NCBI GenBank assembly: GCA_021300495.1
Contig: JAJTDK010000036.1
Location: 1-54,477, forward strand
Origin: Limnohabitans sp.
GTDB taxonomy: Bacteria > Pseudomonadota > Gammaproteobacteria > Burkholderiales > Burkholderiaceae_C
Direction of reading: 5' to 3'
Length of the DNA stretch: 54,477 bases
Part shown: in pieces, positions 34,839-43,369 of the stretch
How the letters are laid out: every line of letters begins with the position of its first letter
How positions within the stretch are numbered: the stretch's first letter is position 1
Made by a program: the position numbers and the translations under genes
Notes under the pieces: model-generated
Seen by the model: only the letters and a program-made list of their open reading frames with translations
Databases searched by the model: none
What the model was told of the DNA's origin: nothing

Positions 34839-37049
34839 ATGGCCATGAACGCTAGCACCCCCACGCCATTTTTATCGCCGTATCTTTCTTCGCTTGCTGA
34901 CTTGCCCAAGTCTGCGCCCCAAGCGCCGCATGCCTACGTGCCCCAAATTCGACTGTACCAAGACTGGTTGAAACAGAACCGAGGCCTGTCTTTTGAGGCG
35001 TACAAAGACTTATGGCAATGGTCGATTACGGAGCTTGAAGCATTTTGGCAAAGCATTTGGGACTACTTTGACATTCAATCGCCCACACCGCATCAGGCCG
35101 TGCTGGTCAACAATGCCATGCCAGGCGCCATTTGGTTTCCTGGCGCACAGGTCAACTATGCAAGCCAAGTTTTAAGGCATGTCGATCAAGCCCATGCGGC
35201 AGGTTTTGCGGCCTTGATTGCCCAAAATGAAAAAGGCCAGCACCAAGAAATTTCATGGCCCGAACTGCAGCGCCAAGTGGCGTCAATGGCTTTGCATTTA
35301 AAAGCACAAGGTGTGCAGCCAGGTGACCGCGTGGCGGCGTACTTGCCCAATATTCCCGAAGCCATTGTGGCCTTCTTGGCCACCGTCAGTGTCGGAGGTG
35401 TGTGGAGCATTTGCGCACCCGACATGGGAACCTTGGCCGTGTTGGATCGTTTCAAGCAGATAGAACCGAAGGTGCTCATTGCCTGTGATGGCGTGACGTA
35501 TGGCGCCAAAGATTACGACCGCATGGCGGTGGTGCAAGAACTCAAGGATGCATTGCCTACGGTGCAGCACGTGATCTTGCACGACAACTTGGGTGTTGCA
35601 GATTTGGCCAGTAGCGAAGTGGCTTCGGCGATTCGGCTGTCGCAGACCACGTCCAAGCACGGACCCGAGGTCGAGGCCTTCAAACCCATGTCATTGCCCT
35701 TTGATCATCCGTTGTGGATTGTTTATTCAAGCGGCACCACGGGCTTGCCAAAGCCGATTGTGCATGGCCATGGCGGCACCGTCATTGTGGCCTTGGCGCT
35801 CAAAATTTTGCACAACGATGTGGGTTGCAGCTATCACCCTAACAGCTGGGGTGAGCGCTTTCATTGGTACAGCTCAACCGGCTGGGTCATGTGGAATGCG
35901 CAAGTGGGTGGCCTGATGAATGGCACCACCTGCGTCATTTACGACGGCAATCCGGGCGGTAGCAAAGACAACCCTGACTGGAGTACGCTGTGGCGTTTTG
36001 CAGCAGAAAACAAGGTGACATTTTTTGGCGCAGGCGCCGCGTTTTTTGCCAATTGCCAAAAGTCCGGCATTGATCTCACGCAGTGTGGTGACTTGTCTCG
36101 TGTGCGTGCATTGGGCACCACAGGTTCACCGCTTTCGCCTGAAACGCAAAATTGGGGCAACGAACAATTCCAACGCATTAAAACGCAGCACGCTCATTCC
36201 CCTTACCTTCACCGTGAAACAGATGGCGACATTTGGTGGTGCAACATTTCGGGCGGCACCGATTTTTGCGGCGCCTTCATTGGTGGCAATCGGGAGTTGC
36301 CGCAAGAGGCGGGTGTCATGCAGTGCCGCTTGTTAGGCTGCGCCGTTGAAGCGTGGAATGAAGCGGGCGAGCCCGTGCATGGCGAGGTGGGTGAACTGGT
36401 GTGTTCGCAGCCTATTCCATCCATGCCTTTGTATTTTTGGAACGACAAAAATAACGCCCGCTACTTGGCCAGTTATTTTGAAATGTACCCCGCGGGCCAT
36501 GGCCGTAAACCAGGTGGTGGCGATGCAGATGCCACATATGGAGGAGTTTGGCGGCACGGCGATTGGCTGCGAATTGGTGCGGCAGAGCAAGGCCAAAACG
36601 GCGGCGAAGGGTGCGTCATTTTTGGCCGAAGTGACGCGACCATCAACCGCCATGGTTTGCGAATGGGTACCAGCGAACTTTACAGCGCGGTTGAAGCTTT
36701 GCCAGAAGTGATCGACAGCATGGTGGTTGATTTGGAATACTTAGGCCGCGAAAGTTACATGCCTTTGTTTGTGGTGTTAAGGGCCGGACTGACTTTGGAC
36801 GCCGCCCTGAAAAGCACCTTGAACAACGCCATCAAGACAGCCTTGAGTCCGCGTTTTATCCCAAATGAAATTTTTCAAGTCGCTGAAATTCCGCGCACCT
36901 TGTCGGGCAAAAAACAAGAGCTCCCCATCAAAAAACTCATGCTGGGGCAGCCTTTAGAAAAAGTCGTCAACAAAGATGCGATGGCCAATCCTGCTTGCCT
37001 AGATTGGTATGTTGATTTGGCAAAAAAACATTTGGCCAAATCGGCATGA
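34839..37049 (+). CDS. Acetoacetate-CoA ligase
   Basis: 736 residues at most; an ATG two codons on (34845) is also possible. ANL-superfamily adenylation motifs are IVYSSGTTGLPKPIVHG (P-loop), GWVMWNAQVGGL, and GDWLRIG with FGRSDATINRHGLRMG. The last is typical of acetoacetyl-CoA synthetase rather than acetyl-CoA synthetase. It activates acetoacetate for ketone-body or polyhydroxybutyrate metabolism. It is slightly longer than usual because of a Gly-rich insert (AGHGRKPGGGDADATYG) just before the GVWRHGDW motif. A strong terminator follows. Confidence 0.92.
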   Translation: MAMNASTPTPFLSPYLSSLADLPKSAPQAPHAYVPQIRLYQDWLKQNRGLSFEAYKDLWQWSITELEAFWQSIWDYFDIQSPTPHQAVLVNNAMPGAIWFPGAQVNYASQVLRHVDQAHAAGFAALIAQNEKGQHQEISWPELQRQVASMALHLKAQGVQPGDRVAAYLPNIPEAIVAFLATVSVGGVWSICAPDMGTLAVLDRFKQIEPKVLIACDGVTYGAKDYDRMAVVQELKDALPTVQHVILHDNLGVADLASSEVASAIRLSQTTSKHGPEVEAFKPMSLPFDHPLWIVYSSGTTGLPKPIVHGHGGTVIVALALKILHNDVGCSYHPNSWGERFHWYSSTGWVMWNAQVGGLMNGTTCVIYDGNPGGSKDNPDWSTLWRFAAENKVTFFGAGAAFFANCQKSGIDLTQCGDLSRVRALGTTGSPLSPETQNWGNEQFQRIKTQHAHSPYLHRETDGDIWWCNISGGTDFCGAFIGGNRELPQEAGVMQCRLLGCAVEAWNEAGEPVHGEVGELVCSQPIPSMPLYFWNDKNNARYLASYFEMYPAGHGRKPGGGDADATYGGVWRHGDWLRIGAAEQGQNGGEGCVIFGRSDATINRHGLRMGTSELYSAVEALPEVIDSMVVDLEYLGRESYMPLFVVLRAGLTLDAALKSTLNNAIKTALSPRFIPNEIFQVAEIPRTLSGKKQELPIKKLMLGQPLEKVVNKDAMANPACLDWYVDLAKKHLAKSA

Positions 37050-37054
37050 CATGA

Positions 37055-37086
37055 AAAAAGCCAGTGTGAAAACACACTGGCTTTTT
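37055..37086. terminator. Strong bidirectional terminator
   Basis: AAAAAGCCAGTGTG (37055-37068) and CACACTGGCTTTTT (37073-37086) are perfect 14-bp complements around a four-A loop. It lies 5 bases after the acetoacetate-CoA ligase stop and 36 bases after the convergent dapD stop. Confidence 0.92.
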
Positions 37087-37122
37087 AAGCATTCGAAACG
37101 CGCAACGAGCGCAATTTCAAAA

Positions 37123-38106
37123 TTAGTTTTTGTGCAAATCTGCGTTCAAGCTGCCCCAGCTTTCGGTGCGAGGAATGACTTGCACGGCGCCTGATTGTGA
37201 ATCGCGGCGGAACAAAATGCCATTGCGGCCAGACAACTCGCGCGCCTTGACCACGCTGCCATCGGGCATTTTGACGCGCGTGCCGCCAGTGATGTAGCAA
37301 CCTGCTTCCACCACGCAATCGTCACCCAGTGAAATGCCAATGCCAGAGTTGGCACCCAGTAAACAGCGCTTGCCCACTGAGATGACTTCTTTGCCACCAC
37401 CCGACAAGGTGCCCATGATGGAGGCGCCGCCGCCCACATCACTTTGATCATCGACCAACACACCGGCACTGATGCGGCCTTCAACCATGGAGGCGCCCAA
37501 GGTACCGGCGTTGAAGTTGCAAAAGCCTTCGTGCATGACGGTGGTGCCAGAGGCCAAGTGCGCACCCAAGCGCACGCGGTCAACGTTGGCAATGCGCACA
37601 CCGGATGGCACGACGTAGTCGGTCATGTAAGGGAATTTGTCAACGGCTTTCACATCAAACACAACACGTGCCGCGCGAGCGCGCAGTCGTGCATCTTGCA
37701 GTTGGTCTAAGGGGCAAGGGCCCATGGAAGTCCATGCCACATTGGCCAACATGCCAAAAATACCTGCCAAGTTGGCTTGATGGGGTTTGACCAATCGGTG
37801 GCTAAGCAAATGCAAACGCAAAAACACATCGTGCGTGTCCTTGGCCGGCTCTGCCAAAGTGGCGATGCTGGTTTTGACGGCCACCACATTGACACCACGC
37901 AATTCGCAAGGGCCCAGTGTTTTAACAAAAGCCTCACCCAAATGCGTACGCGCATCGGTTTCGCTGAGAACTTGGCTGCCGCTCTCTTTGACGCCTTCGG
38001 CCAGTTGAGGGCTAGGGTACCAAGTGTCTAACACGGTACCGTCTTTGGCGAGGGTGGCTAAGCCGTAGGCTATAGCGCCACTTTGAATCATAGGAGGGGT
38101 TTGCAT
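37123..38106 (-). CDS. dapD: Tetrahydrodipicolinate N-succinyltransferase, long (Pseudomonas/actinobacterial) form
   Basis: 327 residues. The C-terminal half is a left-handed beta-helix of hexapeptide repeats (GVRIANVDRVRLGAHLASGT, MVEGRISAGVLVDDQSDVGG). The LSGGGKEVISVGKRCLLGANSGIGI and VVEAGCYITGGTRV stretches are those of the long DapD seen in Pseudomonas and Mycobacterium. It succinylates tetrahydrodipicolinate in lysine and diaminopimelate synthesis. The common betaproteobacterial DapD is a shorter, different subfamily, so this may be a second or replacing copy. No Shine-Dalgarno sequence precedes the start. Confidence 0.85.
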   Translation of the reverse strand: MQTPPMIQSGAIAYGLATLAKDGTVLDTWYPSPQLAEGVKESGSQVLSETDARTHLGEAFVKTLGPCELRGVNVVAVKTSIATLAEPAKDTHDVFLRLHLLSHRLVKPHQANLAGIFGMLANVAWTSMGPCPLDQLQDARLRARAARVVFDVKAVDKFPYMTDYVVPSGVRIANVDRVRLGAHLASGTTVMHEGFCNFNAGTLGASMVEGRISAGVLVDDQSDVGGGASIMGTLSGGGKEVISVGKRCLLGANSGIGISLGDDCVVEAGCYITGGTRVKMPDGSVVKARELSGRNGILFRRDSQSGAVQVIPRTESWGSLNADLHKN

Positions 38107-38162
38107 GGCTGTATCTAAAAAATCAAAAAAGAGATTATCGGGCTTTGTGGCGTGGTTTGTCT

Positions 38163-39248
38163 TTAGCGCAGTTCAGACAAGGCGATGGTTTGCTTTTTCA
38201 GCCATTCGCCCTGTGTATTTTGGAAGCCCAATTGAATTTCCTGTTTAGACCAATCCATTTCAATGAGGCCGAAGTGGTTTTGTGTGATGAGGTCGCCCAA
38301 ACGATTGGGGCCGTCTTCTTTGGCCGACGCCCAAGCATGCGTCATGCCGCTAGAGGTGATTTCGTACAAGGGATAGCCAAGTGTGCCACTGCTTTTGTAG
38401 ATGGCGCCAATGTGCCGATCGCCCGATAAAAGAACAACACCTTTTGCACCTGTTTTCAGAATGAGCTGCTTCAGCTTTTCTTGTTCGAGAGGAAAGTTGC
38501 GCCAGCCCTCCCAGCCATGGCCCTCCACAATCACTTGAACGCCAGAAACAATCAAGCGAATTTCGGCGGGTATTTTCAATTGCGCTTCAAGCCACTGCCA
38601 CTGCATTTCGCCCAGCATGGTTTTCTGCGGATCGGTGTCTGGAACGTAGCGTTCTTTGCCGGGTGCATTGCGCTGGTCCGTGACGCGCAGCTTGGAGCGA
38701 AACCATCGGGTGTCTAACAAAATAACCTGGACGCGCTGGCCTACCGCACCCAAAACATGGGCGTGGTAAAGACCTTCGCGAGTCCTTCGGGGATCTTCAA
38801 CAGGCAGTCGCCAAAAATCCATGAATTCATCTTTAGCCGATTGTTTGTGAGGGAACTCTACGCCGCCATCGTTCAATCCCATGTCGTGATCGTCCCAAAT
38901 GGCCATGTGCGGCACGCTTGCACGCAAAGCGGCGAAGCCGGGTTGAGCGGCTTGGGTTGCGTAGGCGTTTTTTAAGTTTTGCAATTGCCAGGGTTGGTTG
39001 CTGGCGTAGACGTTGTCGCCACCAAAAATAAACAAATCGGGCTTGGCAGCCAGGATGGATTGCCAAATGGGCTGCGCTTTGTTTTGATCAATGCAAGACC
39101 CAAAAATGATTTTTTGGACTTTGGAGGGCCAAGCTGGCAGCCCCTTACTTTTATCAAGCGCATTGGCCGTGTTGATTTGCGCACAAGCGCCAAGGGCAGT
39201 CAGTAGGCTGCTGTAAGCGCTGATTTTCAATAATTGACGGCGGTCCAA
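38163..39248 (-). CDS. PhoD-like metallophosphatase (lipoprotein)
   Basis: 361 residues. The N-terminus combines RRQLLK (Tat-like) with a lipobox (LGAC near residue 21), so it is probably exported as a lipoprotein. Metal-ligand motifs of the PhoD family are FGSCIDQNK, FGGDNVYA, IWDDHDMGLNDGG, LLDTRWFRSKL and LSGDRHIGAIY. PhoD-type enzymes hydrolyse phosphate mono- and diesters outside the cytoplasm. No pho box or phosphate genes are seen nearby, so regulation by phosphate is unproven. Confidence 0.88.
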   Translation of the reverse strand: MDRRQLLKISAYSSLLTALGACAQINTANALDKSKGLPAWPSKVQKIIFGSCIDQNKAQPIWQSILAAKPDLFIFGGDNVYASNQPWQLQNLKNAYATQAAQPGFAALRASVPHMAIWDDHDMGLNDGGVEFPHKQSAKDEFMDFWRLPVEDPRRTREGLYHAHVLGAVGQRVQVILLDTRWFRSKLRVTDQRNAPGKERYVPDTDPQKTMLGEMQWQWLEAQLKIPAEIRLIVSGVQVIVEGHGWEGWRNFPLEQEKLKQLILKTGAKGVVLLSGDRHIGAIYKSSGTLGYPLYEITSSGMTHAWASAKEDGPNRLGDLITQNHFGLIEMDWSKQEIQLGFQNTQGEWLKKQTIALSELR

Positions 39249-39339
39249 GGGCTCTCCTGTCTTTTCAAAGGGTGGCAGATGTAGACGACAAGGTTATTTT
39301 ATGACCGGCGAGTACAAAATCTCTGATCGTCGCTAAAAT

Positions 39340-40014
39340 ATGCTTATGAATGCAATTCTTGAGCCCCTCAAAAAGTCTTTCAAAGCCCAAATGCTAGAGG
39401 CCAGAGAGCAAGCGATTACAGCTTCGGTCAATCGGCTTTTGTCTGAAAAAGGCTTTGACGCCATGACGGTGGACGAGGTTGCGGCAGAAGTCGGCATTGC
39501 CAAGGCAAGCCTTTACAAGCACTTCAACAGCAAGGAAGAGCTGGCTTGCGCAGCCATGGTGCAGGCCATTCAAAAAGCACAAGCGTATTTAGAAGATCTC
39601 AATGCGCAATCTGCAGCCTTCACGGAGGCAGAATTAGAAGGCGCGCTGACCAGCGCAGCCCTGCACAAACTCAAGGCTTCCACACGCTGGACCTTGCAAC
39701 TGAAACTGGCCGGGCAAATGCCTACCTTGCCTAGCCACAACTCTAGCTTGCGCGCCAGCCTCATGGCCAGCCGCCCCTACATGGATGGGTTGATGAAAGT
39801 GAGTGACCTGCTCGGCGCATGGATAGTTCAAGCGCAGAAGGAGGGCTTTATCAATGCCGCCTTGCCCCCCATTACGGTGCTCTACACTTTGTATGCACGC
39901 GCGTGTGATCCGGTGGTGGAGTTTCTGAAAATGAGTGAACTTCACAGCAACGAAGAAATCATTGAGATGGTGATGACCACCTGCTTTGATGGCTTGATGG
40001 TCAGAAAAAACTGA
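39340..40014 (+). CDS. TetR/AcrR family transcriptional regulator
   Basis: 224 residues. The N-terminal helix-turn-helix spans about residues 22-70 (LLSEKGFDAMTVDEVAAEVGIAKASLYKHFNSKEEL). The C-terminal ligand-binding helices are not typed. It is divergent from the PhoD-like gene, 91 bases apart, so that gene is the first candidate target. An in-frame ATG at 39346 is an alternative start. Confidence 0.93.
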   Translation: MLMNAILEPLKKSFKAQMLEAREQAITASVNRLLSEKGFDAMTVDEVAAEVGIAKASLYKHFNSKEELACAAMVQAIQKAQAYLEDLNAQSAAFTEAELEGALTSAALHKLKASTRWTLQLKLAGQMPTLPSHNSSLRASLMASRPYMDGLMKVSDLLGAWIVQAQKEGFINAALPPITVLYTLYARACDPVVEFLKMSELHSNEEIIEMVMTTCFDGLMVRKN

Positions 40015-40021
40015 TATCAAC

Positions 40022-40849
40022 CTAGACGTCAATCCGCACTAATTTTTGCGGATCAAATTTGATTTGCTCATTCTTGCGAGCATAGCCAAATGGGTTGGCA
40101 AGCACTCGACAATCGTGCTGAACATAATCTTGCGCGCAATGCAGATGGCCATGCAACCAGACATTGGCCTTGGGCATTAGATGGTCAAGCGCATTGCAAA
40201 AACCAGCCGTGCCAGGTGTCAGGCCATAGCGTGGATCGGCACTTTTCAAGCTGGGCGCGAAGTGCGTGACCACCACCGTAGGCCCTTCAAAATGTTCTGA
40301 CAAGGCCTTGGTCAACCAGGCCTGATCGTCTTGCGCTTTGGCCCTCACGGCAGCTGCCAAAAAGGGCTGGCCACTCAAAGTAGTGCCTGTTTTGCGAAGG
40401 TAAAAGTCGGCCGCCCGTTCTGCTTTTTGACGTGCTTTAAGTTGTTGTGTGAGGGGCCCACTCTGTGGAACCAAGGCTTCAAAATCACTCCACAAGGTGC
40501 AGCCAATCAAGCGCACACCCTGCAACACAACAAGCCGTTGATGCAAGAAAGTGATCTCAAGTCGCTCGCATGTTTCGCGCAGCCTTGCATCGGCTTCTTC
40601 AAAAGGCAAGCCGTCATATTCATGGTTGCCAGGCACAAAGAAAACGGGAACAGGCCATGCGGCTAAATCTTTGCGCGGAGAAAAGCGCGCCAAACCAAAA
40701 TCATTGTCTTGTTGATCAAACAGCATCGAGCCGGTTTGGTAAGAGCCAATGTCTCCCGCCAGCACAAGCGCATCGGCCAATGGTGAGATCTTGGGCACAA
40801 AATGCGGATGCGTTTCAAGGTGCAAATCAGAAAGCAATTGAATGTTCAT
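40022..40849 (-). CDS. Metallophosphoesterase, calcineurin-like
   Basis: 275 residues from the ATG at 40849, which overlaps the LysR stop as ATGA. The five metallophosphoesterase blocks are visible: LLSDLHLETH, LAGDIGSY, VPGNHEYDG, VVTHFAP and WLHGHLHCAQDY. Substrate is unknown; relatives hydrolyse phosphodiesters. Co-translation with the LysR gene suggests a functional link. It converges on the TetR gene with seven bases between stops. Confidence 0.92.
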   Translation of the reverse strand: MNIQLLSDLHLETHPHFVPKISPLADALVLAGDIGSYQTGSMLFDQQDNDFGLARFSPRKDLAAWPVPVFFVPGNHEYDGLPFEEADARLRETCERLEITFLHQRLVVLQGVRLIGCTLWSDFEALVPQSGPLTQQLKARQKAERAADFYLRKTGTTLSGQPFLAAAVRAKAQDDQAWLTKALSEHFEGPTVVVTHFAPSLKSADPRYGLTPGTAGFCNALDHLMPKANVWLHGHLHCAQDYVQHDCRVLANPFGYARKNEQIKFDPQKLVRIDV

Positions 40850-41841
40850 GACGGTCTTGTGCTTTTGAAAACGTCGCGCGCAATGTCGATCAACTTCTCT
40901 CTCAACCATCGGTGCTCGCTTTGCGCATGATTGCGTCTGTGCCACACTGCATCTACATGCAAAGTAGGAACTTTGAATGGCAGCTCGCACATGAACAGTT
41001 CTTTGGCAATGCCTGTCGTGGGCACAAAATGTTTGGGCAAAACAGTGAGCAGATCGGAGTTCACAACCACGCGGCCCGCCGTGAAAAATTGGTTCACGGT
41101 CATGACTACGCGACGTTGTTCGCCAATTGATGCCAGGGCCTCATCGATAAAGCCATAGGGGCGACCTGAAAAACTCACAAGCAAGTGCCTTGCATTGCAA
41201 AACTCCTTCAAGCTGATGTTCTTTTGAGCTAAGGGGTGCTTGCGTCGCATCACACACACATATTCACCGTCGTACAGGCGGTGGTGATCGTAAGCAAGGG
41301 ACTCACCCGATTGTGCTTTTGCCGTGAGGTCTGCCAAGACGGCAGGAAAATAACCCAATGCCAAATCTGCAAGGCCGTCGTTCAACATGTTTCTAGGGTC
41401 GCGGGTGGTCAGCGGCAAAACGCGAATCGACACATTGGGCGCTTGCTTTTCAAGCGCCTGACCCAAATTCCCCATCAACTCGGCGGCGGTGGCGTCGGCC
41501 ATGGCCATGACAAAAGAATTGCGGGCTTCGGCCGGGATGAAGTGTTGTGGCACCAAGGCGGTTTGCAATTGGTCCAGAGCCGATCTGACGTTAGGCCAAA
41601 GCATCAGTGCAAAGGGTGTGGGCGTGATGCCATGGCCATCGCGGCGAACCAGGTCGTCCCCTAATGTTTCGCGAAGGCGTCGCAGCGCATTGCTTACAGC
41701 GGGTTGCGTGATGGACAAATTGCGCGCAGCTTTGGTCAGGCTCTTTTCAGCCATGACTTCGTCAAAGACCCGAAGTAAATTCAGGTCCAAGGTTCGGAAA
41801 TTGGTTTGGATGGCCTCAATCATTTCTGCTGTGAATGACAA
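40846..41841 (-). CDS. LysR family transcriptional regulator
   Basis: 331 residues. The N-terminal winged HTH is LRVFDEVMAEKSLTKAARNLSITQPAVSNALRRLRE, followed by GDDLVRRDGHGITPTPFA. A substrate-binding domain completes the protein. It is of the NodD/NahR-like subgroup judging by VRRDGHGITPT and the PLTTRDPRN region. It is divergent from the two-helix membrane protein at 41968. The intergenic 126 bases include TGGGT-TTT-ACCCA at 41910-41922. Confidence 0.93.
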   Translation of the reverse strand: MSFTAEMIEAIQTNFRTLDLNLLRVFDEVMAEKSLTKAARNLSITQPAVSNALRRLRETLGDDLVRRDGHGITPTPFALMLWPNVRSALDQLQTALVPQHFIPAEARNSFVMAMADATAAELMGNLGQALEKQAPNVSIRVLPLTTRDPRNMLNDGLADLALGYFPAVLADLTAKAQSGESLAYDHHRLYDGEYVCVMRRKHPLAQKNISLKEFCNARHLLVSFSGRPYGFIDEALASIGEQRRVVMTVNQFFTAGRVVVNSDLLTVLPKHFVPTTGIAKELFMCELPFKVPTLHVDAVWHRRNHAQSEHRWLREKLIDIARDVFKSTRPS

Positions 41842-41967
41842 ACATCATGAATATAAAGTTGAACAACACTAGAGTAAACCCTATGATTCGGGCATGGTCA
41901 AGCAAAAAGTGGGTTTTACCCAACGCTAAGACCCTTATGAAACAGCTTTATGAACGAGGAAATCAAA

Positions 41968-42462
41968 ATGAACCGCAACTCTGTCCACTTAGATTACCCC
42001 CTGACACACCCTGGCGTCGAGCGTGCCGAGCAAGTCGTTGCCAACTTCAAACGCTTGAGCGACAGCTTCAGCCCGACGCACACCTTGGCCGCCATGCTCT
42101 TGGCTGCCATCGTGGCGGCCTTTGTGGTTGTGGCCGATCAGATGATGGCCACATGGGCCGATGGTCATCTGTTTGCAGCTTGGGTTGCGCTTTGGGCGGT
42201 GGCCTTTGCGGCCGTCGGCTTGTTTGGTGGCGTCTCCAAAACAATGGCCATTCAAATGAAGCAGAGCTTGGACGCGTGGTCAGCCCGCATGGCGCAAAGC
42301 CGATCAGATGAGCGTTTGTGGGCCATTGCTCAAACGGATGCCCGCTTGATGTCTGAGTTGCAAACCGCAATGAACCGCAGTGACGAACAAGAACTTTTTG
42401 GCGAAACCAGTACCCAACGCCGAGTTGCCCGCATGTTGCAAAACCGTCAATACTACATTTGA
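41968..42462 (+). CDS. Two-helix membrane protein, unknown function
   Basis: 164 residues from the ATG at 41968, chosen because GAGGA lies seven bases before it; an ATG at 41950 is in frame. Two membrane helices (TLAAMLLAAIVAAFVVVADQ and LFAAWVALWAVAFAAVGLFGGV) are followed by a charged cytoplasmic tail of about 70 residues rich in Arg, Gln and Ser. I do not recognise the family. The last ten bases overlap the 3' end of the convergent transporter gene. Confidence 0.8.
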   Translation: MNRNSVHLDYPLTHPGVERAEQVVANFKRLSDSFSPTHTLAAMLLAAIVAAFVVVADQMMATWADGHLFAAWVALWAVAFAAVGLFGGVSKTMAIQMKQSLDAWSARMAQSRSDERLWAIAQTDARLMSELQTAMNRSDEQELFGETSTQRRVARMLQNRQYYI

Positions 42463-43313
42463 TCTGATTTGCCGGCCGTTGCCTTTTGCGAAGCCAGGTA
42501 AATGCCTGGCAAAATGAATGCAGCACCTACAGCGTGATGCCATCCCAAGGTTTCATCCAAAAAGAGCCACGCCACCAAGCCGCCGTACAAAGGGCCTAGA
42601 TAAAGGCTGGTAGCGACTCGGCTGGCGCCTAAAGTTTTCTGACAAAAACCATAAGCCCAGTAAGCGCCCACTCCTGGAAAAACTGCTGCTGCTACGACAA
42701 GTAGGCTGGCACTATCGCTCCATCCGGCATGCTCTGTCGCAACCCATTCGGTGATTGCCAAGGGGAGCAAAACAAGGCAACCGGCAAAACATGTGGCAGC
42801 CAACCTGGCTGTGGAGCTCAAGGGGCTTGCCCACTTCTTAAGCAGTAAAGCATAGGCGGCCCAGGCGACCATGGCAATGACCACGAGGCCATCACCGAAG
42901 ACCCAAATGACTTGTGACAGTGCTGCCCACTGGCCTTTGACAACGACGTGCAAAACGCCCAGCAAAGCAATGACAACCCCCAGAGACTGCCGCCAAGAAA
43001 ACGACTCTCTCAAGCCGATGACGGCGCCGAGCGTAATCAAAACGGGCGAGGCTGCATAGATCAGTGCGATGTTGATGGCCGTGGTTGTCTCTGCGGCCCA
43101 GTAAACCCAAGCACCGCAAATGAGCATGCCTAAACTACCCAGCACCAGATATTGCCTCCAAGCGTTCAATGTGCTCTGACGTTCTTGCCAAAGCTCACTG
43201 CGCGCAATGAAGGCCAAAATAAGGCCCGCCAAAAACCACCGACCCAATGCCAACACGTGGGGGCTGATGATGCCAGGGGCGGTTTTGGCAACGACATAGT
43301 TCACCGACCACAA
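42453..43313 (-). CDS. EamA/DMT family transporter (start uncertain)
   Basis: 286 residues from a TTG at 43313, ten hydrophobic segments, EamA repeats (YVVAKTAPGIISPHVLALGRW, ALIYAASPVLITLGAVIGL, ATSLYLGPLYGGLVAWLFLDE). The TTG start truncates the first helix. The frame is open further upstream and reads KLAQVLIWVTPALWSVNY, so the true start is upstream. There is no ATG or GTG there, only a CTG at 43373 that overlaps the pckG stop. Either a rare start is used, or the true 5' end has been lost in the same way as segments of neighbouring genes. Metabolite exporter of unknown substrate. Confidence 0.85.
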   Translation of the reverse strand: MWSVNYVVAKTAPGIISPHVLALGRWFLAGLILAFIARSELWQERQSTLNAWRQYLVLGSLGMLICGAWVYWAAETTTAINIALIYAASPVLITLGAVIGLRESFSWRQSLGVVIALLGVLHVVVKGQWAALSQVIWVFGDGLVVIAMVAWAAYALLLKKWASPLSSTARLAATCFAGCLVLLPLAITEWVATEHAGWSDSASLLVVAAAVFPGVGAYWAYGFCQKTLGASRVATSLYLGPLYGGLVAWLFLDETLGWHHAVGAAFILPGIYLASQKATAGKSDQM

Positions 43314-43369
43314 GGCCGGTGTGACCCATATTAAAACTTGCGCTAGTTTTTCGCGCGAGGCAACGGTAG

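Noticed and set aside
36200-36225. CACCGTGAAACA in the acetoacetate-CoA ligase gene as a fourth parS
   Set aside because: The palindrome is broken by an extra base and lacks the left arm.
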